Source: Myxococcus sp. CA023 (GTDB lineage Bacteria > Myxococcota > Myxococcia > Myxococcales > Myxococcaceae). Taken from it: a DNA stretch of 64,000 bases. The stretch lies in contig NZ_JAAEAH010000013.1 in NCBI RefSeq assembly GCF_010998615.1, positions 62,001 through 126,000 of the forward strand. The letters run 5' to 3'. Below the pieces are notes generated by a model that did not search any database, was not told the DNA's origin, and saw nothing but the letters and a program-made list of their open reading frames with translations. The position numbers and the translations under genes are program-made. Below are positions 1 to 13,400 of the stretch, in pieces; positions within the stretch are counted from its first letter, which is position 1, and each line of letters opens with the position of its first letter.

Positions 1-1
1 C

Positions 2-1470
2 CGGCACCTGGTGGTGCTGTGCGAGCCCCTTGAGGCTCTAGGGGTTGAAGGTGCCTCCACGCTGGCGAGCAAGCTCGCGGACAGGCGCATCGAAGTGGTC
101 AGGACGTCCAGCCCAAGTGCGCGGCTGGACGCGCGGTTCATGGCGCATGCCTCGGCGGTCTTCGAACGCGTCAAGGCGCTGCTGTCGGAGCGTCTGACCG
201 CTCCTGTGACATTGCAGGTGCTGGTGCCAGAGGAGCGGGATGCGCTGGCACTGAGTGGCCTGGGGAGCCTGCTGCGTTCGGTGTCGCAGGAGAATCCGTT
301 GGTCCGGGGGCAGCTCATCCGCGTCCAGGGGAGCGTCTCCGCATCGGTGCTGGTGGACGTTCTGGTGAAGTCCGCGCGCGCTGGTGACGTCACCGATTCG
401 CGGTACCACGCGGGCCAGCTTTCTCGCAGTGAGTGGCGCGAGGCACGTGTCGCCAAGGGGGACGCATCCCGCGTCTGGCGCGAAGACGGCGTCTATGTGA
501 TTTCAGGAGGAACCGGCGCCCTGGCCCGGCTGTTCGTCGCCGAAATCGGGAAGCGCGTGACGCGGGCCACCGTCATTCTGGCTGCCCGCGCATCCTCGGC
601 GGAGGCGGTGGACGGTGGGAACGGGCTGCGCGTGCGGCACCTTCCCGTGGATGTCACCCAGCCGAACGAGGTGAACGCCTTCATCGCTACGGTGCTGCGC
701 GAACACGGGCGCATCGACGGTGTCATCCATGCGGCGGGCATCCGCCGTGACAACTACCTGCTCAACAAGCCGGTGGCGGAAATGCAGGCGGTGCTCGCGC
801 CCAAGGTGGCGGGGCTCGTCAACCTGGACCACGCCACCCGCGAATTGCCCCTGGATTTCTTCGTCACGTTCTCGTCCCTGGCCGCGTTTGGAAACGCCGG
901 TCAGTCGGACTACGCGGCGGCCAATGGTTTCATGGACGGATTCGCGGAGTCCCGCGCGGCGCTCGTGAACGTCGGACAGCGGCAGGGCCGGACGATGTCC
1001 ATCCGTTGGCCGCTCTGGGAGAACGGCGGGATGCAGCTCGACTCACGGAGCCGTGAGGTCTTGATGCAGCGGACGGGGATGGCCGCGCTGGGAGATGAAG
1101 CGGGGCTGGGGGCGTTCTACCGGGCGCTGGAACTGGGAGCCCCTGGTGTCGCGGTGTGGACGGGGGAGGCCCAGAAGTTTCGTGAACTCTCCGTGAGTTT
1201 TTCGCCCGCACCGCCTCCGCATCAGGTGGTGCCGGACTCCGTGGTGTCCATCACAGAGAAGGTCGAGGCGAAGCTGAAGGCGCTCTTCAGCGAGGTCACG
1301 CGATACGAAGAGCGCCGCATCGATGCCCGCCAGCCGATGGAGCGCTATGGCATCGACTCCATCATCATCACGCAGGTGAACCAGGCCCTCGAAGGGCCGT
1401 ACAGCGCTCTCTCGAAGACGCTGTTCTTCGAATACCGGACGCTCGCGGAAGTCAGCGGGTATCTGGCCGA
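2..1470 (+). other. PKS module a (partial): KR-ACP1
   Basis: This is the end of a module whose KS lies left of the window. The KR catalytic half (482-1190) has a GGTGALA cofactor loop in place of the usual GGTGGLG, a Lys in the APKV motif, and an S...Y pair in the FSSLAAF...DYAAAN stretch, so it should be active. The first 480 bases look like the KR structural subdomain. ACP1 carries its phosphopantetheine Ser in YGIDS (codon 1358-1360). In the TA model this would be the first PKS module after the glycine module. Confidence 0.75.
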
Positions 1471-4400
1471 GCACCGCGCGGAAGAGAGCGCGAAGTGGGT
1501 GGCGGCACCTGGAGAGAATTCGTCTTCCGTCATCCAGGAGGCCAGGCCGCCACGTGCGGATGCGACGCAGCGGGAGCCCCGCGCCGACGAGCCCATCGCA
1601 GTCATTGGCATGAGCGGCCGTTATCCCGGGGCGGAGAACCTGACGGAGTTCTGGGAGCGCCTGAGCCGCGGTGACGACTGCATCACCGAGATTCCGCCCG
1701 AGCGCTGGGCGTTGGACGGGTTCTTCTACCCGGACAAGAAGCACGCCGCCGCGCGGGGGATGAGCTACAGCAAGTGGGGCGGCTTCCTCGGCGGCTTCGC
1801 TGACTTTGACCCGCTGTTCTTCAACATCTCGCCGCGTGAAGCGACGAGCATGGACCCGCAGGAGCGCTTGTTCCTGCAGAGCTGCTGGGAAGTCCTGGAG
1901 GACGCGGGGTACACCCGGGACAGCCTGGCCCGGCGCTTTGGCAGCGCGGTGGGCGTCTTCGCGGGAATCACGAAGACGGGCTACGAACTCTACGGCGCGG
2001 AGCTGGAAGGACGAGACGCCTCGGTCCGGCCCTATACGTCGTTTGCGTCCGTTGCCAACCGCGTCTCGTATCTGCTCGACCTGAAGGGGCCGAGCATGCC
2101 CGTGGACACCATGTGCTCGGCCTCGCTGACGGCCGTCCACATGGCTTGCGAGGCGCTGCAACGAGGCGCCTGTGTCATGGCCATCGCGGGTGGAGTGAAT
2201 CTCTACGTCCACCCGTCGAGCTACGTCAGCCTGTCCGGGCAGCAGATGCTGTCGACGGACGGCCGGTGCCGCAGCTTCGGAGCAGGGGGGAACGGCTTCG
2301 TTCCCGGCGAGGGTGTTGGAGCGGTGCTTCTCAAGCCGCTGTCGAAGGCCATCGCTGACGGCGACTCCATCTACGCCGTCATCCGGTCAACCAGCGTGAA
2401 CCACGGTGGGAAGACGAACGGCTACACCGTTCCCGACCCGCAGGCGCAGGCGGCGTTGATTCGCAGCGCCCTGGACAGGGCGGGACTCTCCGCGCGCGAT
2501 GTGAGCTACCTGGAAGCGCACGGGACGGGGACCGAGCTTGGGGACCCGATTGAAGTCGCGGGACTCACGCAGGCGTTTCGCCGCGACACGGATGCCCGAG
2601 CGTACTGCCGCATCGGGTCACTCAAGTCGAACATCGGCCACCTGGAGGCCGCCGCGGGCATCGCGGGTCTGACCAAGGTCATTCTCCAGCTCCGCCACAA
2701 GCGATTGGTGCCCAGCCTCCATGCGGAGTCGCTCAACGCGAACATCGCCTTTGGTGAGACGCCCTTCGTGGTGCAGCGCGGCTTCGAGGACTGGGCTCGG
2801 CCTCGAGTCGAGGTTGACGGCGTGTTCTCGGAGCGGCCGCGCCTTGCCGGGGTGTCGTCGTTTGGCGCCGGTGGGGCGAATGCACACGTCCTGGTGGAGG
2901 AGTTCGAGATGGGCCCGGAGAAGACTCCCATGCGTCCGGGCACTCCGGTCCTGTTCCCACTCTCGGCGAAGAATCCCGACCGGCTGCGCGAGGTGGGCCG
3001 CCGTTTGTGCGGCTACCTGGTCCGGGCTCGGCACGTCGATGCCGAGCACCTGCGCGCCCTGGGGTACACGCTTCAGGTCGGGCGCGAAGCGATGAACGCG
3101 CGCCTGGCTTTCACGGCTCGATCGGCCGACGAAGCACGGGAGAAGCTGGAGGCCTTCCTCCGCGGGGATGCGGGCGCCGATGTCCTGCTGGGAGAGGTGG
3201 ACGACGATGCCTGTGCCTTCGGCCGTGCCCGGAGCGCGGCCTCGCAAACGCTCGCGCAGCCGTTGGACGAAAGCAGGGGCCGTGAGCTGCTGGCGGCGTG
3301 GGTCCAGGGCCGGGATATCGACTGGGACGGGCTCTACGGTGGCGAGGCACCGGCGCCGCGCCGGGTGAGCCTGCCGACGTACCCGTTCGAGCGGAGGACC
3401 TACTGGCCGGCACTCAAGGGCCAGGGCGTGCGAACAGTGCCGCCGTCCGTGCTGAAGACGAAGGTGGAGTGGATCGACGCACCCGTGCCCGAGACGCTGC
3501 CCTGGCGGGAGCGGCTGCTCTCCAAGCTCGGCGGCACTGTCTGGGTCGTCTACGACGAAGAGTCCGATGCCCGGCGATTCGTGGCGCTGCTGGAGCAGGT
3601 GAGCGCGTCCGGCGGGGTGTCATCAGCGCTTCAGATCCACATGCACCGCTTCATTCGTGGTGCAGCGGTTGAGGGACCGCGCATCGACGTGGGCCACGAG
3701 GCTCGGGCGACCGTGTTCTGGTTGCTCCCGCGAGCGGTGGGGGACACGGCAGGGTGGTTGCGCGCAGCGCTGCCTGAATTCGAGCGATGGGTATCGCGGG
3801 GCGCGGGTGTCACCGTGTACTGCCTGGGCGGTGGCACGGCTGCGACGCTGGAGGGCGACATTGGTGGCCTCGATGCCGCGCTGTCGACCATGGCACGGCC
3901 CCAGGACTCGTGGCGCTGCGTGTTCATAGAGGATGACGCTCATTCACTCCCCAGCTTGCAGCGCTTCCTGCGTGAGTGGATTGTCGAAGAAGGCCGGCCA
4001 GCGCGGATCCTGGTGCGTTACACGGGTGAGCGGAGGCGGTTGCTCCAGTGGGGCGCCATGAGCTCCCAGTCGGTGGGGCAGGTTCCCGTGGTTCAAGCCA
4101 TGGAACCCGTCTACCTGCTGGAGAAGGTATGGCGGCGCCAGCCTGTCTCCGTGTCGACGGCTGAGGGTTCGACCGGTTCGCGCTGGCAAGCCGGGAGCCG
4201 GGTGGTCGTCCTGGTCAACCCCGAGACGGCGCAGCTCGTTCGTGAATTGCGGCAGGCTCTGGCACCCGCGGAGGTGCGCGTCGTCACTGCCGGAGCGCTC
4301 TTCTCTCCAGAAGCGGGGCAGGCACTGGCGTCCGAGCTTCTGCGCGAAGTGGGACACGTCGATGTGGTGATCGATGTGTCTGACCTCTACGCGCAGCCCA

Positions 4401-7400
4401 GGAGCGTGGATGACGACAAGCTGGGCAGGGTCTCCTTCCTCCAGCGACTGATTCGCGAGTTCTCCGCACTGTCCATCCTGCATGTCACGCGGGGCCTGCA
4501 GCCGTTCGAGTGCGCCCAGCCGAGTCTGGCGGGGGCCAAGCTCGTGGGCCTCATGAAGATGCTCAGCGCGGAGTACCCCCACGTGGTCGCGAAGAGCATC
4601 GACATCGACGTCGGTGCTGAGGCGATCGTGGAACTCTTGGGCCGGGAGCTGGCGGCTCCAAGAGAACAGTCCGAGGTGTGCTACCGGCGCGGCCTTCGCT
4701 TCGCACCGCTGCTCGAAAAAAGGCGGGTGGAACGCACTGACGCGGATGGCCTGGAGCGCCAGCCGTTCGACCTGCACGCAACAGGCGTCTATGTGGTGAC
4801 GGGAGGCACTCGCGGCATCGGGCTGGAGATCGCGGAGCATCTGGTCTCCCGAGGTGCGCGTCGGCTGGTGTTGATGGGTGCGACGCCGTTGCCGTCGAGG
4901 CTCGGGCCAGACGCGGGAGGTCGTTCCCCGCAGGACACGCTCAGGCTGGAGAAGCTCGCGGCGCTTGAACGCCGAGTGGACTCACTGGACATCCACATTG
5001 GCCCGCTGGACGACCGGACCGCGCTCGCTGCGCTGTTCACCAGGATCCAGCGCGAGCGAGGCCCCATCCGAGGCGTGATTCACAGCGCGGGGGCTTACTC
5101 CGACATCAAGACGCCAGCCTTCGTCGACAAGAAGGCCGCGGACATCGAACGGGTGCTCGCTCCCAAGGTTCGGGGCATCGAGTGCCTGAGCGACGTCCTC
5201 GAAGGCGCGGACCTCGACTTCTTCGTCTCGTTCTCGTCGCTGACGGGCGTGATACCGAGGCTCGCGCGGGGCCTGAGCGACTACGCGATGGCCAACGCGT
5301 TCCTGGACCACTTCACGGCCTATCAACACCAAGGCCGGAAGCGGACCTGCTACCGGACCATCACCTGGGTGGATTGGAACGAGACCGGCGCGGGCGCCCG
5401 CCTTTCACCCGAGGACAAGGCACGGCTCGACCAGGCCCTGGGCTCGCTCGGGATGCGGAGCTTCACCAACGAAGAGGGCCGTGCCCTGTTCGAGCAGTCG
5501 ATGCGCCTGGGGGCGAGGAGCTGGGTGTTGCTGGCCTACCTCCATCCGGAGACGTCCTGGGCCGAGGGCAACCCTCTGCTCGCGGAGTCGCCCATGACGA
5601 CCCAACGGCGCACGGTGGAGACCCCAGAGGCGGCGCCAGCAGTGGACAGCTCCGGGGTGAAGGCCGCGATTCGTGACGCGGTCTGCGAGGTCCTCCAGTT
5701 GCCAGTCGACACACTGGACGACGACCGGGCCTTCCAGCGCTATGGCCTCGACTCCATCTCGGCGGTCCAGCTCTCGGTCTGCTTGAAGCGGCGGCTCGGG
5801 AGCGATGTCTCCCCCCGCGAGTTCATCGAGCATCCCTCGGTCCGTAGCCTCTCCGAGTACCTGGGAACGCAGTTGGACGTGGCACCGCCGCTGCCCTCCG
5901 TGGTTCCCGTGCCTGAGCATGACGCGCCCGCGCCTCGTTCGCAGACACGCGGGGGCAAGGACGCTCAGGCCGTGGCCATCGTGGGCGCGGCGGGTTTCTT
6001 TCCGGGCTGCCAGTCGCTCCAGGCCTTCTGGGATGCGCTCGACGCCGAGCAGACGCTCCTGGAGGAAATCCCTCCCAACCGGTTCGACTACCGGCCTCTC
6101 TTCCCGGACAAGAGCCGGAGCAAGTGGGGCGGCTTCATTCCCGACGTCGCGTCGTTCGACCCGGGGTTCTTCAACATCCTCCCGGCCGAAGCGGAGACCC
6201 TGGACCCCCGGCAGCGCCTGCTGCTCATGGCGGTCTACCACTGCCTCGAAGACGCGGGGCAGGCCCCGGAGAAGCTCAAGGGCAGCCGCACGGGCGTCTT
6301 CGTAGGCGCGGAGGAGAATGAGTACCTGCTGCACCTGCGCGAGCAAGGCGTCGATACCGCGTCTGGCTTCGACCAGGCGGCCAGCATGGTGGCCAACCGG
6401 CTGTCGTACTTCTTCGACCTGAGCGGGCCGAGCGAGCTGGTGAATACGATGTGCTCGAGCGCTGCTGTGGCCATCCACCGCGCGGTGCTGGCGATCCGGT
6501 CGGGTGAGATTGACCGTGCCATTGTCGCCGCCGCGAACGTCATCCTGCGGCCCGATGGGTTCATCAAGCTCTCCCAATTGCAGCAGTTGAGCCCGAGCGT
6601 CCGCGTGCAGTCGTTTGGCAAGGACGCCAGCGGGCACCAACGCGCGGAGGGTGTGGCCTCCGTGCTGCTCATGCCCTTGGAGCAGGCCGAGCGTGAGGGG
6701 CACCCCATCCACGCGGTGCTGAGGGGCAGCGCGGTCAACTACAACGGTCGCTCGGGCGTATCGATTGCCGCGCCGAGCCGTCAGAGCCACAGCGAGCTGA
6801 TTCAGTCTTGTTATCGCTCGGCGGGCATCGACGTGCGGGACGTCGAGTACATCGAGGCGCAGGGCATGGCCAACCCCGTCGCCGACATCGCGGAGTGGGA
6901 GGCCATCAATGACGCGCTGAAGCGGCTTGCCACGGCGCAGGGCGTGGACGTGGGGCCGGGCCACTGCCGGGTGAGCAGCCTCAAGTCGCTGACCGGCCAC
7001 ATGGAGTCGGCGTCGGCGCTCGGCGCGCTGTTCAAGGTCATCCACAGCTTCCGCCGCGACAAGGTCTACGGCATCGCCGGCTTCGAATCCGCCAACTCGT
7101 ATCTGGAGCTCGACCGTCAGCCCGCGCGACTCGCGACCCGGACGGAGCCCTGGCGGCGCAATGGAAAGCCACGGCTGGCGGGCCTGCATTCGTTCGGCGC
7201 CGGCGGGAACAACGCGCACCTCCTCGTGGAGGAATACGTGCCCCGGCTGGAATCGCGGCCGTCCGCGGGCGGGCCGCCCTCGCGTCAGTGGCATGTCGTT
7301 CCGGTGTCGGCGAGCAGCGTGGAGCAGCGGGTCGACAGGGTCGCGCGGCTGGCGGCCACGCTCAGGGCGGAGCCGGAGTTGGACCTGGACGCCGTGGCGT

Positions 7401-10400
7401 TGACGCTGCAACTCGGCCGGGACGCGATGAAGCACCGCGTGGCCTTCCTGGCCGAGGACCGGACGCGGTTGCTGCATCAGCTCGATCGGTACGTCGCGGG
7501 CGAGCGCTCGGAAGGCGTCTTCGAAGGGAGCGCTGAGAAGAGCAAAGGGCAGCGGGACTCAGCTGCGCACCCCAATCTCCAGGCAAGTCAGCGGGAGGCT
7601 CAGGAGACTGCGGCCGCGTGGTGCCGGGGCGCCGTGGTCGATTGGCAATGGCCACTGGAGGCGAAGCCCCAGCGCGTGCGGCTGCCCGTCTATGCATTCA
7701 AGACGCAACGGCTCTGGGTGGATGCAGCGCCGCGGCAGCCCCGGGAGGGCACGATGCCCATTGCGGAACACCCTGCATCCAGGCCGGGGGATGACACCCG
7801 GTTCCGAGCGCGGGCCGAGTCGATGATTCGCACGACGCTCAGTCCCTTCTTGCGCGTGCCCCCGGAGCAGCTCGACCTGGAGGCGGAGTTCAGCGAGCTG
7901 GGCTTCGACTCCATCCTGGTCATCAAGCTGGCCGCCGCGCTTCGCCAGGGGCATGGCTTGGTGGTCGAGCCTGCGGCCTTCTTCGAGTACTCAACGCCCG
8001 CGCAGCTCATCCAGCACGTGAGTGACCAACTGGCGCGGGATGCGGCACCACCGTCACCGGCTTCGGACCTCCTGACTCACGGAGAGGCCACGGCTCCGCG
8101 AAACACCGAAGAGCCGATTGCCATCATCGGCCTGAGCGGGCGCTATCCCGAGGCACACGACCTGACGGCATTCTGGTCAAACCTGGCGCGCGGGGCGGAC
8201 TGCATCAGCGAGCTGCCATCCGACCGCTGGCCGCTGGATGTCTTCTTCGACGCCGACAAGGACGCAGCCATCGCGAGTGGCAAGAGCTACAGCAAGTGGG
8301 GCGGGTTCCTTGAAGGCCTCTACGACTTCGATCCGCTGTTCTTCCGAATCTCTCCGCGCGAAGTGGAGATCATCCACCCGGAGTCCCGGCTGTTTCTCCA
8401 GTGTGCCTGGCACGTCGTGGAGGACGCGGGCTATACGCCGACGGCGCTGGCATCGGAGCGGGTGGGCGTGTTCGTCGGCGCATCGAAGGTGGGCGTGGCC
8501 GAGCAGCACCACACCTTCTTCACCATCCCCAACCGCGTCTCCTACGCCCTGAACTTGAAGGGGCCCAGCCTCGCCATCGACACGGCCTGTTCGTCATCGC
8601 TGGTGGCCATCCACCTGGCGTGCCAGCAGCTCCAGTCTGGTGACTGCACGCTGGCCATCGCGGGCGGGGTCAACACCTATACCCACCCCTACCACTTCGC
8701 GGACCTCTCCAAGCTGCAGATGCTGTCGACGGAAGGGCGGTCGAAGGCGTTCGGCGCGGGGGCCAATGGATTCGTGCCCGGGGAGGGCGTGGGCGCCGTG
8801 CTGCTCAAGCCCCTGGGACGCGCGCTGCGGGATGGCGACCACATCTACGGCGTCATCCGGGGCTCGGAAATCAACCACGGAGGGAAGACCAACGGGTTCA
8901 CGGTGCCGAACCCACGGGCCCAGGCGGAGGTCATCACGCGGGCCCTGGCGCGAGCGAAGGTGCCTGCCCGGCACATCACCTACGTTGAGGCGCACGGCAC
9001 AGGCACGGACCTGGGAGACCCCATTGAGATTCGGGGGCTGACGGAGGCCTTCGCCGCGCAGACGCCAGACCTCGCGTACTGCCGCATCGGCTCGGTGAAG
9101 ACGAACATCGGGCACCTGGAGGCCGCCGCTGGCATCGCGGGGCTGTCCAAGATCCTGCTCCAGGGACAGCACCGCAAGTACGTGCCGTCCCTGCACTCGA
9201 GCACGCTGAATCCCCATATCGACTTCGGCAAGACGCCGTTCGTCGTTCAGCAAACCTGCGAGGACTGGCTGCCCTGCAACGCGCAGGGACAGTCCATCCC
9301 CCGCATTGCCTGCATCTCCTCCTTTGGCGCGGGGGGCAGCAACGCCCACCTCATCATCGAGGAGGCCCCGGCGGAAGCCATGACGCAAGACCCTCAGGCG
9401 CTCGTAGACGGGGCCGCGCTCTTTGTCCTGTCCGCCCGGACGGAGGAGCAGCTGCGCACGTATGCCGCGTCGTTCGACGCCTTCCTGGCGCAGGCGCCCG
9501 CGCTGCCACTGCAAGACCTCTGCTACACGCTCCAGGCGGGACGCGAGGCGATGGACTGCCGGCTGGTCTGCCAGGTCGGTTCCATCCGCGAACTGAGGGA
9601 GCGGCTGAGCGACTTCGCGCAGGGACGGTCCACGCCCGAGTTGCTTACGGCGAACATCCGGAAGAACCCCGAGGGTCTGGCCTCGCAGGACGGCGGCGAA
9701 GCCATGAGGACAGGCGCGCTCTCTGAGCTGGGCGCGCGGTGGGTGAAGGGCGGCCACGTCGACTGGCGGAGTCTGCACGAGGGGAAGCGCAGGCGACGCC
9801 TCAGCTTGCCCCTGTATCCGTTCGCGAAGCAGCGCTACGCGCTACCGGCCACGCCAACCGCCGTATCGGCCGTGACTCCGGCGCGCCTGCACCCGCTGTT
9901 GCACGAGAACCAGTCGACGCTGACCGGTCCGTGCTTCGTCACGCACTTCAGCGGGGACGAGCCCTTCCTCGCGGACCACGTGGTCCGGAGCCAGAAGGTG
10001 CTGCCTGGGGTCGGCTACCTCGAACTGGCGCACGAGGCGGTGCTGCGCTCATTGGAACCGGCGGAACGCGGCTCGACGGCCATCCGTCTGGAGCAGGTCG
10101 TGTGGCTGCGTCCCTTCGTCTACTCGGCGGAGAATGCGTCGCTGACCGTCCGACTGTCGCTTGAGGCCGACGAGAGCCTGTCCTTCCGGATCACCAGCAC
10201 CGGCAGGTCCGGAGAGACGATGCTGCACGCCCAGGGTCGCGCGCGCCGTGGCCCGGGTGGCGTGATTGCGGAGCGCGTGGACATTCCAGGCGCGCTGGCG
10301 GGCTGCACACGAAAGGTGCTGAACGGCGAGGCGCTGTACGACGTCTTCCAGTCCATTGGCATCGATTACGGACCCGCGCACCGGGTGATTGATGAACTGG

Positions 10401-13400
10401 CGGTAGGGGAGAACCGGGTGGTCGCGAAGGTGTCGCTGCGTGGGACGAGCCTCGCAGACCGCGCTGCATACACGTTGCCGCCCAGCCTGCTCGATGGGGC
10501 CCTCCAGGCCACGCTGGGCCTGGCGATGGGACAGGGCGCGCTGAGAACGGCGCTTCCGTTCTCCCTGGACGCCCTGCGGATTCTCCGTCCCTGCCCAGAC
10601 AAGGCCTGGGTGGTGGTCGAGCGTGAACCGCGAGGCGGAGCGAATGGCCCCATCGTGTGCGCGATACGCATCACCGGCGAGGCCGGCGAGCCGTGTGTCG
10701 TGATCGAAGGCTTCAACGCGCGGCCCATCGATGGCACAACGGCGCAGGCGCCCGCGGACGAGCAGGCGACGCTGCTTTGGTCCCCGGAGCGTGTGCGCGA
10801 GCCAGCACCGGAAAGCCCAGCGCCGTCCTTCGACCATCACCTGGTGCTCACCTGCGGCATGTCGGGGCTGACGGCTTCGGACGTCGAGCGCGCGGTTCGG
10901 GACGGCCGTGGCTCCACGTCGGTCTCTTGCCGCGAGCTGCAATCCCGTCAGGAGCGGCTGGACCTGCGTTACCTCGACTTCGCCCGCCAGACGCTTGAAC
11001 GCCTGCGCGAGACGTTGGCCGGGATGAAGGGCAAGCTGCTGGTCCAGCTGGCCTACGCGGGAGCGGACAAGGTCGTCGCGGGCCTCGGCGGCATGTTGAA
11101 GTCGGCGGCGCTTGAGAATACGCGGCTGAGTTGCCAGAGCATCGGTTTCGACGGTCCGGTGTCGGCGGAGCAGTTGGCGAAGGCCTTGCTGGAGAACGCC
11201 CGGACGCCCGGGGAGCGTGAGGTCGACTACGAAGGCGCCTCGCGGTTCGTCACTCGTTGGCATGAGCGCTCCCGTCTCCCGGTGGCGTGCGAGGCGGACA
11301 CGGCCGGAGCGGTACCCTGGCGGGCCGGGGGCGTCTACGTCATCACGGGTGGTGGTGGCGGTGTGGCTCGGCTGATGGCCCAGGAGATTGTCCGGCGGTG
11401 TGAGCGGCCGACACTGGTCCTGGTGGGGCGCTCGGACGCGAAGGAATCGCTGCTCGCCGCGTTTCGTGAGTGGGAGGCGTCCGGTGCGCGGGTGCGGTAC
11501 TTCGTCGCGGACGTTGTCGACATGGCTCGGATGGCGGAGGTGGTCGCGGAAGTCTGCCGGGAGTTCGGAACGGTCCACGGCGTCATCCACACGGCCGGCG
11601 TCATCGAGGACAACCTGCTCGCCCGGAAGTCCGAGGCGGAGTTGGTCCGGGTGTTCGCGCCCAAGGTCAGCGGACTGGTGGTGCTCGACGAGGCAACGCG
11701 AGGCCTGTCCCTCGATTTCTTCGTGGCGTTCTCTTCAATTGCAGGCGCCCTGGGGAACGCGGGGCAGGCGGACTATGCGGCTGCCAACGCGTTCATGGAC
11801 GCGTACATGGTGCACCGCCAGACGCAGGTGGCCGCTGGCCACCGGAGCGGCGTGAGCCGGGCCCTCAACTGGCCGTTCTGGCGCGACGGCGGCATGCGCA
11901 TGGACGCGGCGACGGAAGAGGCCATGACGCTGGGCACGGGGATGGTGCCCATGCCGACGGGGACCGCCATGACGGCGCTCTACCGGGTGCTGACCGGGAG
12001 CGCGTCGCGGGTCCTGGTCACGGTGGGGCGGGTCGAGTCGATTCGGAAGTTGGTGGGCCAGGAGCCCGTGTCGCGTCGCGAGCAAGCCCCTGAGACCCCG
12101 AACGCGGGAGACCTGCAAGCGCGCGTCGAGGCGGTGTTGCTGGAGGGCGTGTCAGCGCTGCTCAAGGTGCCGCGCGAGGAGTTGGACGCCGACACCAAGC
12201 TCAGTGACTACGGCTTCGACTCCATCACCTTCACGGAGTTTGCCAACCTCCTCAATCGACAGCTTTCGCTGGGCTTGTCTCCGGTCATCTTCTTCGAGTT
12301 CACCACCGCGAATGCGCTCGCGGGGTACCTGTGTGAGAGCCACGGCCCGCGGTTGCTGGCCCAACTGGGCGCGGAGGCCGTTGCGTTCGAGCCTGCTTCA
12401 CCGCCGACGGCCCCCATGCCGGTCGAGCCTGTAAGGAGCGAGGAACGGGCCGCGCCCGCGCAACCGCGCGCGAGAGAGCCCATCGCCGTGATTGGCATGG
12501 CGGGGCGCTTCCCCAGTGCGGATGACCTCGATGCGTTCTGGGGGAACCTCGTCGCCGGGAAGGACTGCATCCGAGAGGTGCCGAGCTCGCGATGGGATTG
12601 GCGGGCCTATGACGGTGACCCCATCCGCGAACCGAACAAGACGGACGTGAAGTGGGGCGGCTTCATCGACGGCATCGACGAGTTCGACCCCGCGTTCTTC
12701 GGCATCTCTCCACGCGAGGCCCGGCTCATCGACCCACAGCAGCGGCTGCTGATGATGTACGCGTGGAAGGCCATTGAGGACGCGGGTTATGCGCCGTCAA
12801 GCCTCGCGGGTTCGAACACGGCCATCTACGTCGGGACGGGCCATTTCGGCTACGGCGACCTCATCAAGGAAGCCGGCATCCCCATCGAGGGCTACACGTC
12901 CGCGGGCCTGGTGCCGTCGATGGGGCCCAACCGGCTCAGCTATCTGCTCGACCTTCACGGGCCCAGCGAGCCGGTGGAGACGGCCTGCTCCAGCTCGTTG
13001 GTGGCCCTGCACCGCGCGATGACGTCACTGGGGGACGGCACGTGTGACCTGGCCATCGTGGGTGGCGTCAACACCATCGTCACGCCGGACGGGCACATCT
13101 GCTTCAGCAAGGCCGGCATGTTGAGCCGGGATGGCCGCTGCAAGACCTTCTCCGACCGGGCGGACGGCTACGGCCGGGGCGAAGGGGCCGGCTTCGTGGT
13201 CCTCAAGACGCTCAGCCGAGCGGAGGCGGACGGGGACACGATTCATGGCCTCATCCTGGGGAGCGCGGAGAATCACGGCGGCCATGCGAACTCGCTGACG
13301 TCTCCCAATCCAGCTTCGCAGGCGGAAGTCCTCATGGCGGCCTACCGGAAGGCCGGAGTCCCCATGAGCACGGTGGGCTTCATCGAGGCTCACGGCACGG

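Noticed and set aside
1043-2212. Long minus-strand ORF opposite ta1 (and similar ones at 5405-7477, 16034-18628, 19100-21700, 23494-25839, 31300-33333, 34258-36504, 44265-47228)
   Set aside because: They mirror the third-position G/C bias of the PKS frame on the other strand, are rich in Arg/His/Gln, and have no domain or ribosome site.
3430-4770. In-line acyltransferase domain in module b
   Set aside because: No GHSxG nucleophile motif or downstream AT His motif is present; the segment looks KR-like.
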